DNA of 19,673 nt from Suttonella ornithocola (GTDB lineage: Bacteria; Pseudomonadota; Gammaproteobacteria; Cardiobacteriales; Cardiobacteriaceae). Each line of letters begins with the position of its first letter. Within the stretch, counting starts at the first letter, position 1. This document shows positions 1-7,466 of this stretch, piece by piece. The DNA lies in NCBI RefSeq assembly GCF_001889065.1, contig NZ_LWHB01000078.1:1-19673 (forward strand), written 5' to 3'. The notes under the pieces were generated by a model, which was not told where the DNA came from, searched no databases, and was given only the letters and a program-made list of their open reading frames with translations. A program made the position numbers and the translations under genes.

Positions 1-1
1 A

Positions 2-427
2 CGGGTGTTAGAAGAAACAGAGAAAAATTTGGTTTTTGTGATACACGCCAATCATTCTGCTGAATTTAGTCAGAAATCAGATGATGCGCTCGCAATGTTA
101 GCGACTAAGGGTTTGCTATTATCTCAAACGGTGTTGTTGAAGTCGGTAAATGATAGTGTTGAAGCATTGCAATCCCTAATGAATGCTTTTTTAGAGAGAA
201 AAATCAAACCTTATTATTTACATCATTTGGATTTAGCGCGGGGAACGCAACATTTTCGCCTTTCTTTGGCGGAAGGAATAGCGCTTTATCAATCTTTGCG
301 ACATGTGCTTTCCGGTATTGCGTTACCTGCTTATATTGTGGAAATTCCAGGCGGAGAGGGGAAGGTTCCTGTTTTGCAGCTAACAGATAATCAGAGATTT
401 CAATTAAAACAAATGGGAATATCATGA
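2..427 (+). CDS. epmB: KamA/EpmB-family radical-SAM aminomutase, C-terminal part (5' end outside window)
   Basis: The reading frame is open from the first bases of the window, so this is the 3' part of a longer gene; the GTG at position 5 is an internal codon. About 140 residues are visible. Recognisable family text includes HANHSAE near the start, QTVLLKSVND, PYYLHHLDLARGTQHF and a closing IPGGEGKVP. These match the C-terminal half of lysine-2,3-aminomutase-like proteins. In Gammaproteobacteria the family member EpmB converts lysine to beta-lysine for modification of elongation factor P by EpmA. The radical-SAM CxxxCxxC cluster site would lie upstream and is not seen. The stop is TGA at 425-427. 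The family call is firm; EpmB rather than a catabolic KamA is inferred from the short form and proteobacterial setting. Confidence 0.85.
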   Translation, partial: RVLEETEKNLVFVIHANHSAEFSQKSDDALAMLATKGLLLSQTVLLKSVNDSVEALQSLMNAFLERKIKPYYLHHLDLARGTQHFRLSLAEGIALYQSLRHVLSGIALPAYIVEIPGGEGKVPVLQLTDNQRFQLKQMGIS

Positions 428-452
428 TAGTTAAATTGGCTAAAAACAGGAT

Positions 453-467
453 GAGACCTTTGCAAAA
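453..467 (+). repeat. Terminal inverted repeat remnant of an IS5-family element
   Basis: The sequence GAGACCTTTGCAAAA stands 51 bases before the transposase ATG. It is the terminal sequence I know from IS5-family elements such as neisserial IS1106. No matching complementary end (TTTTGCAAAGGTCTC) is found downstream in the window, so only one end survives. Confidence 0.65.
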
Positions 468-517
468 CCCTAAAAAAACACTAAGCTTTCTCTTGAGCCA
501 ATATAGAGGAAAAAACC

Positions 518-907
518 ATGGCAACCTTCTTCCAACAAAGTGCCAAAAGCATCATTGTCAAACACATAGATCGATTTCCTTTACTCAAGCTTCAAGCCGT
601 TATTGACTGGAATCCCATACGCCAAAGCCTGCAACAATTCCGATACCGTCAGGAATGTAGCGAACGCCCACCTTTAAAGCCATCTTACTCGGGCAATGGT
701 ACACCTTTCAGCCTCAGAGCTTGACACAGCCTTGTTACCCGTTTGGACTTCTATCTCTTCTGCGGATTTGATGAAATGCACATCCCTGACCACAGCACCC
801 TTTGCCGTTATCGTAACTGGATTGCAGAAAGCAAACTTTTACCTAAACTTCTCAAGCTCATCAATCGCCAAAACGAGTCTTTGGGACATTACATCGTAAG
901 TTTATAG
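518..907 (+). pseudogene. IS5-family transposase remnant (frameshifted, C-terminal half missing)
   Basis: The first frame starts ATG at 518 and reads like the N-terminus of IS5-group transposases (MATFFQQSAKSIIVKHIDRF, then PLLKL..VIDW). Near 675 the match jumps frame to AILLGQW. Near 730 it jumps again to LVTRLDFYLFCGFDEMHIPD and CRYRNWIAES, continuing to a TAG at 905-907. At least two frameshifts are therefore needed. The text stops well before the catalytic DDE domain, so the gene cannot make an active transposase. A left-end inverted repeat lies at 453-467 and no right end is visible. The element sits directly behind the intact stop codon of epmB, so it disrupts no obvious gene. Confidence 0.85.
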
Positions 908-1062
908 TGAAAAGCTACTAGAATAGTTACAGTGTTAAGATAGATGAATGAAGTAAGCAAACATACTATTACTGAAATAGTAATCTAATTTCTGTGACTC
1001 TTTTATTAGCCTTTGACTATAGCGGTCAATGGCGTTCTATTTTGTAGCTAATTGCATGATAT
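908..1062. other. Intergenic stretch after the IS remnant, no gene seen
   Basis: It holds only a weak hairpin, TACTATT at 964-970 with AATAGTA at 976-982, loop of five bases. This could end minus-strand transcription from the efflux operon, but it has no good T-run on either strand. I see no supported gene here. Confidence 0.4.
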
Positions 1063-2463
1063 TTATTGAGGAATAATTAAGGTATCACTAAAATCTGATG
1101 AATGTGTTCCCCCGCCTAAGGCAAGATATAGAGCAACTCTTTTGATTAAGCGTTGATAACGAGTGTCTAGTAAAGCATTTTCTATATTGCGGCGACTATT
1201 TTGAGCTTCTAGTAGGGTTTGCAGACTATCTGCTCCAGCGCGATATCGTTCTTCTGTGAGATAAACAATATTATTCGCAGCTTGATGCTGTAATTGAAGC
1301 TGCTCGGCGGTTAGTTCGGATTCTTGTAGGGAAATTAATGCAGTTTCAACATCGCGTAAAGCGTTATAAAGCGTTTGACGATAATCTGCTAATGCGCTTT
1401 GGTATTGGCTTTGTGAGGTTTTTAGTGCGAGTTGTTTTTCTCTTTGCTGAAGAAAAGGTAAGCTAATGCTAGCAGCAATAGTCCCAATAGGATTGCGCAA
1501 TAGTTGAGAGAGTTGTTCGCTGCTGGTATTGATCCCCCCCGTTAAGCTGATAGTCGGATAAAAATCTCTCTCAGCGATAGTGATATTGCCAAGACTGGCC
1601 TGTAAACGATACATTTTTGCCCGTAAATCTGGACGTTGGTGTAATAGGTTAGCAGGTAATCCAGCAGGAATATTGACTAATGATATCTGATTCAATGTTT
1701 CATGGCTGAGGTAGGCGGTTGGTGCTTGTCCTAATAAGGTTGTTAGTATGAATTGTGCTTTTTTTGCATTGGCTTCTAGTGAGATTCGGCTGTTTTGGAT
1801 GTTGCTTAGGCTTTGTTTTGCATTATTGATATCCAGTTGAGAAGCAGCACCCGTTTGATGTTTTATTATTGTTAATTGATAGATTTTTTCTTGATAACTT
1901 TGTTGTTGTGCATTGAGCTTTAATTGTTCGTTAGCATAGAGCAAAGTAAAATAGGCATTAGCAATTTCTCCTTCCAAAGAGAGCTTGGCAGAAAGCCAAT
2001 CTTCTGCGCTGGCATTGGCATTCCAAATTTGGGTTTGGGTAGAGGCTTTTAATTTTTGCCAAAGGTCAAGTTGATAGCTTGCTGATAGTCCTGCGCTATG
2101 GCTAGTTTGATGTTGATTATCTGAGAAATTTTGATGATAGTTGGTGCCAATATTTCCGCTAAAAGTCGGGGTTTGCGCTAGTGTTTGTTGATCAAGCGAT
2201 AATTTTGCTTGTCGCCAATTTTCTATTAGTGCTTGTAAATTTTGGTTGTCTGTAAGCGCCTGAGTCATCAGTTGGTTTAGTGCTTGACTGTTAAAACTTC
2301 GCCACCATTGTTGATGTGATTTTTCAGCTGTTTGATAAGGTGCCATTATCCATTGTTTGGGTAAATCGATACTTTGGCTCAGATTCTTCTCAGCATTAGG
2401 AATAGAAAAATTGCTACAGGCACTTAAAGTAACTAATGAAGCACAAATAAATAAGATACGCAT
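1063..2463 (-). CDS. Outer membrane factor lipoprotein of the RND/MacAB efflux type (NodT/TolC family)
   Basis: A 466-residue protein that should trimerise into the outer-membrane channel of a tripartite exporter. It begins with a lipoprotein signal ending in the lipobox LSAC (Cys16), the hallmark of NodT-type factors as opposed to TolC itself. The rest shows the two-fold repeated, alanine/glutamine-rich coiled-coil pattern of the family, including QWWRSF near residue 52, ANAYFTLLYANEQL in the first half, LLHQRPDLRA around the middle, and ERYRAGADSLQTLLEAQNSR near the end. The start ATG is two bases after the macB stop, so it is the last gene of a macA-macB-OMF operon and is probably the dedicated channel for that pump. 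Length is normal for the family. Confidence 0.9.
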   Translation of the reverse strand: MRILFICASLVTLSACSNFSIPNAEKNLSQSIDLPKQWIMAPYQTAEKSHQQWWRSFNSQALNQLMTQALTDNQNLQALIENWRQAKLSLDQQTLAQTPTFSGNIGTNYHQNFSDNQHQTSHSAGLSASYQLDLWQKLKASTQTQIWNANASAEDWLSAKLSLEGEIANAYFTLLYANEQLKLNAQQQSYQEKIYQLTIIKHQTGAASQLDINNAKQSLSNIQNSRISLEANAKKAQFILTTLLGQAPTAYLSHETLNQISLVNIPAGLPANLLHQRPDLRAKMYRLQASLGNITIAERDFYPTISLTGGINTSSEQLSQLLRNPIGTIAASISLPFLQQREKQLALKTSQSQYQSALADYRQTLYNALRDVETALISLQESELTAEQLQLQHQAANNIVYLTEERYRAGADSLQTLLEAQNSRRNIENALLDTRYQRLIKRVALYLALGGGTHSSDFSDTLIIPQ

Positions 2464-2465
2464 GA

Positions 2466-4403
2466 TTATTCTCCACTTAGCGCTTCAACGGGATCTAATT
2501 TAGCCGCATTTTTTGCAGGCAAATAGCCGAACAAAATACCAATACCGGTAGAGCAAGCAAAAGCAATGATAATAGAAAACATAGAATAAATCATTTGAAA
2601 TTCGCTGATGGCAGATACTAATTGTCCTAATCCATAGGCAAGCGCAATCCCTAAGATGCCGCCAATTAAGCATAGTAAAATCGCTTCGATGAGAAATTGC
2701 CGCATAATATCACTTTGGCGTGCGCCAACTGCCATACGAATACCAATTTCTTGTGTGCGTTCGGTAACAGACACAAGCATGATATTCATAACACCAATAC
2801 CGCCAACAATCAGGGAAATAACCGCGATCGCAGAAATGAGCAAAGTAAGTGTTTGCGTGGTTTGCGTAATGGTTTGTCGGATAGCATCATTATTGATTAG
2901 GGTAAAATCTTCTTTACCATGCCGTTGAATTAAAATGCGTTTGACCGCATCTTCAGCGATAGCACTTTCGATATTATCTGCTATTCGAAGAATAATATTT
3001 GAAACGTAGGTTTGTCCTAATAATCGGCTCATGACGGACGTATAGGGCATCCAAATATTGACATTATTACTGTTAGAAAAGTGCATTTGATTATCAACAT
3101 TAACGATTCCTATGATTGTCAACGGCATATTGTTGAGCAAGACTACTTTTCCTAAAGGGTTTTGATGAGGAAATAATTGATGTGCGCCATTTTCATCTAA
3201 ATATCCTACAGCTGCATGATGAGTAATATCAGCTGCGCTAAGTATGCGCCCTTGCGTAATTGGGATATTTTGTACCTGAAAATACTGTTGACCCATACCT
3301 GTAATGGAAGTATTCAACGCTTTATCGCCAATACGTAAAGTGCCAGAGGTATTGATACTAGGCGTTGCACTATCAATAAAACTTTGCTCAGAAAGAATAT
3401 TTGCATCTGATGCAGTTAATGTTCGAATACGAGCGGCGCGTCGTTCCCCAAACTTACCGGGAAAAACTTGAATGGTATTTGAGCCTAAATCGCTAATTTG
3501 TGCCAATACTTTTTGTTGCGAACCTTGTCCTAAAGCAACCATACTGACAACTGATGCGACTCCAATAATAATGCCAAGCATCGTTAAAAAAGCCCTTAGT
3601 TTATGCCCTAAAATTGCACGAATAGCCATATGAAAAGCATTGGCAAGGGCTTTTAATCCTAAAGTATCGGTTCCTTTAGCGGGTTGTTTAGGGGTAGGTG
3701 GGTTGATAGAACGTGGCGTTTGCTGCGTATCAGATAAAATAACTCCATCTTTTAGCTCAATCACTCTATCGGCGCTGGCGGCAATATTGGGGTCATGGGT
3801 AACCAATATAATCGTATGGCCGTCTGCATGTAATTCTCGTAAAATGCGCATCACTTCTTTGCCAGATTCGCTGTCTAGTGCGCCAGTAGGTTCATCAGCA
3901 AAAATAATTCGTCCACCATTCATTAGCGCTCTGGCAATAGATACCCGCTGCTGCTGACCACCTGATAGCTGACTGGGTTTATAATTTATCCGTTCACTAA
4001 GACCTAAACGAGAGAGTAGGGCATCAGCTCTTTGTAGCCGAGCGAGCCGATCAATGCTTGCATATACCGCAGGTATAGCCACATTCTCGCGTGCACGTAA
4101 ATCTGCGAGTAAATGATATCTTTGAAAAATAAAGCCAATATGCTCACGACGTAACCGTGCACGTTCTCGGTTAGAAAGTAATTGCGTATTTTTACCGTCA
4201 ATCCAATATTCTCCCTCTGTTGGTCGATCTAAGCAGCCTAAAATATTCATTAAAGTCGATTTCCCTGAACCTGATTGCCCAATAATTGCAACCATTTCCC
4301 CAGCATAAATCTCAATATTTAATCCATGTAAAATCGTGGCTTCTGTTTCGCCCTTGCCATAGCGTTTAATTAAATTTTTTGTTTGAATGAGCGGTGTATC
4401 CAT
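2466..4403 (-). CDS. macB: Macrolide/peptide export ABC transporter MacB (ATPase-permease fusion)
   Basis: 645 residues, the usual MacB length, with the ATPase domain fused before the membrane domain. Walker A GQSGSGKS is at about 42-49, the signature LSGGQQQR at 146-153 and Walker B IIFADEP at 166-172. A first transmembrane helix lies near 268-292, followed by a large periplasmic domain, and three further helices fill the C-terminus with the FtsX/MacB_PCD segment ERTQEIGIRMAVGAR near 550. MacB is a mechanotransmission ABC transporter that works with MacA and an outer-membrane channel to expel macrolides, peptides or haem-related compounds from the periplasm; the substrate here is unknown. 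The ATG overlaps the macA stop by one base (TAATG), indicating translational coupling. Confidence 0.95.
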   Translation of the reverse strand: MDTPLIQTKNLIKRYGKGETEATILHGLNIEIYAGEMVAIIGQSGSGKSTLMNILGCLDRPTEGEYWIDGKNTQLLSNRERARLRREHIGFIFQRYHLLADLRARENVAIPAVYASIDRLARLQRADALLSRLGLSERINYKPSQLSGGQQQRVSIARALMNGGRIIFADEPTGALDSESGKEVMRILRELHADGHTIILVTHDPNIAASADRVIELKDGVILSDTQQTPRSINPPTPKQPAKGTDTLGLKALANAFHMAIRAILGHKLRAFLTMLGIIIGVASVVSMVALGQGSQQKVLAQISDLGSNTIQVFPGKFGERRAARIRTLTASDANILSEQSFIDSATPSINTSGTLRIGDKALNTSITGMGQQYFQVQNIPITQGRILSAADITHHAAVGYLDENGAHQLFPHQNPLGKVVLLNNMPLTIIGIVNVDNQMHFSNSNNVNIWMPYTSVMSRLLGQTYVSNIILRIADNIESAIAEDAVKRILIQRHGKEDFTLINNDAIRQTITQTTQTLTLLISAIAVISLIVGGIGVMNIMLVSVTERTQEIGIRMAVGARQSDIMRQFLIEAILLCLIGGILGIALAYGLGQLVSAISEFQMIYSMFSIIIAFACSTGIGILFGYLPAKNAAKLDPVEALSGE

Positions 4404-5590
4404 TAGAAAAACCCTCTGCGTTTCCCAAATGGATTGTCGTTATTCCCTTCACTACTAATAACTACTATTTCGCCTTCATTTAATCCATTTTTAACTTCCG
4501 CATTTACGCCATCTTCTAAACCAACAGTAATAGGGCGGGTTTGTGGTTGTCCATTGACTAAAACGGTAACAGAAGATTGATTGTTATTGGTTTGAATAGC
4601 AGTCATTGGAATAAGTAGCACATTTTCAGCTTTTGCCACTTCAATAGAAATATTAGCTGTCATCCCATAGCGCAATTTATGATTAGCATTAGGAATATCA
4701 ATATGACCATAATAATAAATCGCTGTATTAGCCGTTAAAGTGTTATTATCAGAAATCTCTTTCGGGGCTGGGTCAATACGCGCTAAATTTGCATGATAGG
4801 TTTCGCTATTTTTACCTAATAAAGTAAAACTAACAGGTAATCCAACACGCATCACAGCAATATCTGCCTCGGCAATTTCAGCTTTTATCGTCATTACATC
4901 CGTCTGTGCTAAAGTCACTAAAGTAGGGCTTGATTGTGCGGCGTTTTCACTTTGTCCTTCTTCTACCGCAACGGCAATAACGGTTCCAGAAATAGGTGCA
5001 TTCACTTTTGTGTAACCTAAATTGACATTGGCATTTTCAATCGTTAATTGGCTTTGACGAATATTTGCTTCAGCTTCTTTAACAGCATTCTGTGCGCGGA
5101 TAAAATCATTATAAGAACTTTGCTGTTCAGCCTGCGTGCCAGCGCCTTTTTGATAGAGCTTATTGGCGCGAGCATAGGCTTGTTGTGCGGTTGCTAAATT
5201 TGCTTTAGCCGTTTTTAATGCCGCTTGATGACTGGCTAATTGCGCAACAGCAGTTTGTTTTGCATTTTCTTGTGTTCTCGCATCTATTTCGGCAATTAAA
5301 TCCCCCTCTTTGACTTCATCACCCACTTGGACAGTGAGTTTAGAAATTTCTCCCGTCACTTGCGCACCAACTTTCACAATTTTTTTAGGATAAATCATGC
5401 CACTGGCATTAACGCTATAAACAATATTTCCTCGTCGAACATTTTCTGTAATGAACTTTTGTGTATTATCTTTATCTTGTGTTTGCGCTTGATAGAGATA
5501 CCAAGTGCCAGCCCCCAGAGCAATTAAGAGAATAAAAATCAATAGAGATTTAATAGAAAAACCTTTTTCTGTAGAAGACTTATATGGCAT
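4403..5590 (-). CDS. macA: MacA-type periplasmic adaptor (membrane fusion protein)
   Basis: 395 residues. One N-terminal membrane anchor (about residues 14-34, LLIFILLIALGAGTWYLYQ) is followed by a biotinyl-lipoyl half with KVGAQVTGEISKL and VGDEVKEGDLIAEID. Then comes a long alpha-helical hairpin rich in alanine and glutamine (about 110-190), the second lipoyl half (NLGYTKVNAPISGTV), and beta-barrel and membrane-proximal domains ending with GLNEGEIVVIS. This is the HlyD/MacA adaptor layout. It bridges MacB and the outer-membrane factor encoded downstream. It is the first gene of the operon, with a possible promoter about 30 bases upstream of the ATG. No intact upstream regulator is visible. 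Confidence 0.93.
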   Translation of the reverse strand: MPYKSSTEKGFSIKSLLIFILLIALGAGTWYLYQAQTQDKDNTQKFITENVRRGNIVYSVNASGMIYPKKIVKVGAQVTGEISKLTVQVGDEVKEGDLIAEIDARTQENAKQTAVAQLASHQAALKTAKANLATAQQAYARANKLYQKGAGTQAEQQSSYNDFIRAQNAVKEAEANIRQSQLTIENANVNLGYTKVNAPISGTVIAVAVEEGQSENAAQSSPTLVTLAQTDVMTIKAEIAEADIAVMRVGLPVSFTLLGKNSETYHANLARIDPAPKEISDNNTLTANTAIYYYGHIDIPNANHKLRYGMTANISIEVAKAENVLLIPMTAIQTNNNQSSVTVLVNGQPQTRPITVGLEDGVNAEVKNGLNEGEIVVISSEGNNDNPFGKRRGFF

Positions 5591-5618
5591 TTAATGATCC
5601 AAAAGCGATAAAAAGAAA

Positions 5619-5624
5619 ATTATA
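5619..5624 (-). promoter_or_regulatory. Possible -10 box for the macA-macB-OMF operon
   Basis: On the minus strand TATAAT lies 28 bases before the macA ATG. No convincing -35 hexamer stands 17 bases further upstream (GATTTA), so this may rely on an activator or on the TG-rich sequence just before the -10. No operator palindrome was recognised. Confidence 0.35.
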
Positions 5625-5783
5625 CGCAAATCCCTGATCAATAAATCTCAATAAAAAGTAAGGAAAGCCACTTAATGAAAAACCAAAATGTTATTGGTTA
5701 ACTATAATGATAAGTTTTATTATTAAAAATATATTTATCTTCAACTGGTTAAAAAAAATAAAATAAAAGAAAATCAATTTTAC

Positions 5784-5812
5784 TTGATATAAATAATAAG
5801 ATTGATTATCAT
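5784..5812 (+). promoter_or_regulatory. Strong sigma70-type promoter of a small transcript
   Basis: TTGATA (5784-5789, five of six consensus) is followed by exactly 17 bases and TATCAT (5807-5812, five of six). Transcription would start near 5818-5821. It points away from macA and towards a terminator only about 50 bases downstream. Confidence 0.6.
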
Positions 5813-5816
5813 TAAA
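5798..5816. promoter_or_regulatory. Fur-box-like operator overlapping the -10
   Basis: Aligned by eye to the 19-bp consensus GATAATGATAATCATTATC, the window matches at about 13 of 19 positions, with the best half GATTATCATTA at 5804-5814. It covers the spacer and the -10 of the promoter, where Fur binding would block RNA polymerase. The local AT richness makes part of the match expected by chance. Confidence 0.45.
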
Positions 5817-5818
5817 TT

Positions 5819-5888
5819 CGACGGAGCAGTCATGTACTCTGTCACATTGCCTCATGATGATTTGCCCCAGTTTTACTGGGGTTTTTTT
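5819..5888 (+). ncRNA. Putative Fur-regulated small RNA or leader transcript
   Basis: A promoter at 5784-5812 and an intrinsic terminator at 5865-5888 bracket a transcript of about 70 bases. Its position under a Fur-like operator recalls iron-responsive sRNAs (RyhB, NrrF), but no sequence similarity to those is claimed. It also contains a ribosome-binding site and ATG (5832), so it could instead be a tiny mRNA. The terminator is directly followed by a MITE insertion, which seems to have landed just past the functional end. Confidence 0.45.
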
Positions 5889-5954
5889 ATGGGTAGTGGT
5901 TTGAAAAGTATGCTAAACATACTCTTACAAAAAATACTTCTTTTAATATATTGA
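5832..5954 (+). CDS. Possible small ORF inside the short transcript
   Basis: GGAG at 5823-5826 stands five bases before ATG 5832, a good ribosome-binding site. The frame begins MYSVTLPHDDLPQFYWGFF, runs through the terminator hairpin and into the MITE, and ends at a TGA about 40 codons on. If the MITE and one copy of the target duplication are removed, the frame would instead end as MKNAIYF and stop. The peptide matches no family I recognise. Since the terminator lies within the ORF, full translation would need read-through; a regulatory leader peptide is also possible. Low confidence as a protein gene. Confidence 0.25.
   Translation: MYSVTLPHDDLPQFYWGFFMGSGLKSMLNILLQKILLLIY
5865..5888 (+). 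terminator. Intrinsic terminator of the small transcript
   Basis: CCCCAG (5865-5870) pairs with CTGGGG (5876-5881) across a five-base loop, followed directly by seven T (5882-5888). This is a textbook plus-strand rho-independent terminator. Confidence 0.8.
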
Positions 5955-6021
5955 TATTTAAAATATTTAACTGCCATTGGATTATTTGATAATATTCCAG
6001 CATGCTTTTCAAACCACTACC
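5892..6021. mobile_element. 130-bp MITE with 23-bp terminal inverted repeats
   Basis: The left end (5892-5914, starting GGTAGTGGTTTGAAAA) and the right end (5999-6021) are reverse complements at 22 of 23 positions. The element is flanked by the direct repeat TTTTTATG at 5884-5891 and 6022-6029, an 8-bp target duplication. The interior of about 84 bases is very AT-rich and codes for nothing convincing. This is the architecture of a non-autonomous miniature transposable element moved by a transposase elsewhere. The TIR is not Correia-like, and I cannot assign its family; an 8-bp duplication and GG ends fit several IS families. It lies between the terminator T-run and the 6S promoter. Confidence 0.85.
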
Positions 6022-6039
6022 TTTTTATGAAAAACGCTA

Positions 6040-6068
6040 TTTACTTCTGATACACTTTGCTCTATATT
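6040..6068 (+). promoter_or_regulatory. Promoter of the 6S RNA gene
   Basis: TTTACT (6040-6045) is separated by 17 bases from TATATT (6063-6068). The predicted start near 6074-6076 coincides with the first bases that pair in the closing stem of the 6S RNA. The MITE ends only about 19 bases upstream of the -35. Confidence 0.55.
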
Positions 6069-6073
6069 AAGAG

Positions 6074-6260
6074 CCATGGCATGGCTGTTGGGTGCGTGTT
6101 TCCTTAGACCCCTTGACCCTAATTACATTTAGCCAGGGTGTCAGACGCAGTCGGGCGAGCAAGCCTACCTCGTAGTGGGAAGCCCAAAGACCCGCTGAGG
6201 CGCCCACTTGAACCTTACGGTTCAAGGGCATATGGTAAGAACGGCCTAAACGGTTATGTC
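6074..6260 (+). ncRNA. ssrS: 6S RNA
   Basis: 6S RNA binds the sigma70 holoenzyme in stationary phase by mimicking an open promoter. The diagnostic 3' hairpin CTTGAACC (6207-6214), loop TTAC, GGTTCAAG (6219-6226) has the same stem as in E. coli 6S RNA. The ends close on each other: CATGGC (6075-6080) with GTTATG (6253-6258), and GGCTGTT (6083-6089) with AACGGCC (6240-6246), including G-U pairs. The 5' segment CCCCTTGACCCTAATTACAT resembles the corresponding E. coli part. Length of about 185 bases fits. Its own promoter precedes it and a strong terminator follows at 6271-6294. A short ORF can be read across it but is a shadow. The E. coli neighbours zapA and ygfA are not present. Confidence 0.85.
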
Positions 6261-6270
6261 ACAATATTTA

Positions 6271-6294
6271 AAAGCTCGGTTTTCCGAGCTTTTT
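6271..6294 (+). terminator. Intrinsic terminator after 6S RNA
   Basis: AAAGCTCGG (6271-6279) and CCGAGCTTT (6284-6292) form a 9-bp perfect stem with a TTTT loop, followed by further T residues. It ends the 6S transcript before the tas promoter region. Confidence 0.85.
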
Positions 6295-6308
6295 GCATTT
6301 CTGATATG

Positions 6309-6338
6309 TTGAAATTCTTTTACGCTTCTAAGTTTAAT
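6309..6338 (+). promoter_or_regulatory. Possible promoter of the tas-hydrolase pair
   Basis: TTGAAA (6309-6314), 18 bases, then TTTAAT (6333-6338), both close to sigma70 consensus. It is the best candidate between the 6S terminator and the tas start, about 80 bases before the chosen ATG. Confidence 0.35.
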
Positions 6339-6416
6339 CAATCTTAAAGCGAATATGACATTTCCTTGAAGAACCGATAAAATGCATTTCTCTTTTGAAT
6401 GACCAAAGAAAATTTT

Positions 6417-7466
6417 ATGCAATTTAGACCGCTGGGAAAAACAGATATTCAAGTTAGTGTGATTTGCTTAGGTACAATGACATGGGGTGAGCAAAATACG
6501 CTTGAACAAGCGCATCGTCAGCTAGATTTCGCTATTGAGCAAGGTGTTAATTTTATTGATACGGCTGAAATGTATCCTGTGCCACCACGTGCTGAAACTT
6601 ATGCCAGTACAGAAACTATTATTGGTAAATGGCTTGCTGAAAGACAATGTCGTGAGCAGGTAGTTTTAGCCAGTAAAATTGCGGGCCCTTCAAGAGGTAA
6701 TGATAATCAAAGTTATATTCGCGGTGGTTCTCGGTTTACGAAAAAACAAATTTTTGAAGCTTGCGATGCTAGTTTACAACGCTTGCAAACAGATTATTTA
6801 GACCTCTATCAGCTACATTGGCCAGAACGTGATGTGAATAACTTTGGGCGTCTTGGTATTAGTGCTATCAATGATGCTGATGACATTACGCTTCTAGCAG
6901 AAAGCTTAGAAGCTTTACAAGAATTACAACAAGCGGGAAAAGTCAGAGAAATAGGGTTGTCTAATGAAACGCCTTGGGGCGTGATGGAGTGTCTAAGACT
7001 TTCCCAATATCATGAGCTTCCAAGAGTTGTAAGCATTCAAAATCCTTATAATTTACTTAATCGTAGCTATGAAGTTGGCTTAGCAGAAATTTCTCTGCGA
7101 GAGCAAATTGGGCTTTTAGCCTACTCGCCACTCGCATTTGGTACATTAACGGGAAAATATCGAAAGGGTGCGCGTCCTGAGGGCGCACGTATTACCTTAT
7201 TTGAACGATTTAAGCGTTATACAAATCCACAAGCAGAATGTGCGGTTGAAAAATACGCTCAAATTGCAGAGGAAGCAGGTATGAGTTTAGCAATCATGGC
7301 TTTAGCCTTTGTTAACCAACAAGCCTTTTTAACCAGTAACATCATTGGCGCAACCACATTAGAACAGCTGAAAGAAAATATCGCTTCTTCTCAAGTCATT
7401 TTACAGAATGACATCATTGATGCCATCAATGCTGTTCATGCGGAGATTAGCAATCCATGTCCCTAA
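6417..7466 (+). CDS. tas: Tas-like NADP(H)-dependent aldo/keto reductase
   Basis: The protein reads like E. coli Tas throughout (MQFRPLGKTDIQVS, LGTMTWGEQN, DTAEMYPVPPR, SKIAGPSR, DYLDLYQLHWPER, SNETPWGVM, IQNPYNLLNRS, FGTLTGKY). The aldo/keto reductase tetrad is visible as Asp48, Tyr53, Lys87 and His134, counted from the ATG at 6417. I chose this ATG because the Tas family begins at that methionine; an upstream in-frame ATG at 6399 would add six residues. 349 residues is normal. The enzyme should reduce carbonyl compounds with NADPH in the cytoplasm; the natural substrate is not known. Its last ten bases overlap the following hydrolase gene, so the two are co-transcribed. Confidence 0.92.
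   Translation: MQFRPLGKTDIQVSVICLGTMTWGEQNTLEQAHRQLDFAIEQGVNFIDTAEMYPVPPRAETYASTETIIGKWLAERQCREQVVLASKIAGPSRGNDNQSYIRGGSRFTKKQIFEACDASLQRLQTDYLDLYQLHWPERDVNNFGRLGISAINDADDITLLAESLEALQELQQAGKVREIGLSNETPWGVMECLRLSQYHELPRVVSIQNPYNLLNRSYEVGLAEISLREQIGLLAYSPLAFGTLTGKYRKGARPEGARITLFERFKRYTNPQAECAVEKYAQIAEEAGMSLAIMALAFVNQQAFLTSNIIGATTLEQLKENIASSQVILQNDIIDAINAVHAEISNPCP

Noticed and set aside
991..1050. Short frame reading TLLLAFDYSGQWRSI, faintly like the YGGRWDI region of undecaprenyl diphosphate synthase
   Set aside because: Only about 15 residues, ends at a stop, no second motif nearby; too short to call a gene fragment.
3841..3860. GCCGTCTGCA in macB as a DNA uptake sequence
   Set aside because: One mismatch in a 10-mer within conserved coding sequence is expected by chance and it lacks the essential CTGAA end.
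5892..6021. Correia (NEMIS) element
   Set aside because: The ends start GGTAGTGGTTTG and the duplication is 8 bp; Correia elements have TATAG ends and duplicate TA.
6138..6347. Plus-strand ORF over the 6S RNA
   Set aside because: It is read through the RNA stem and terminator, has no ribosome-binding site and no protein-like composition.
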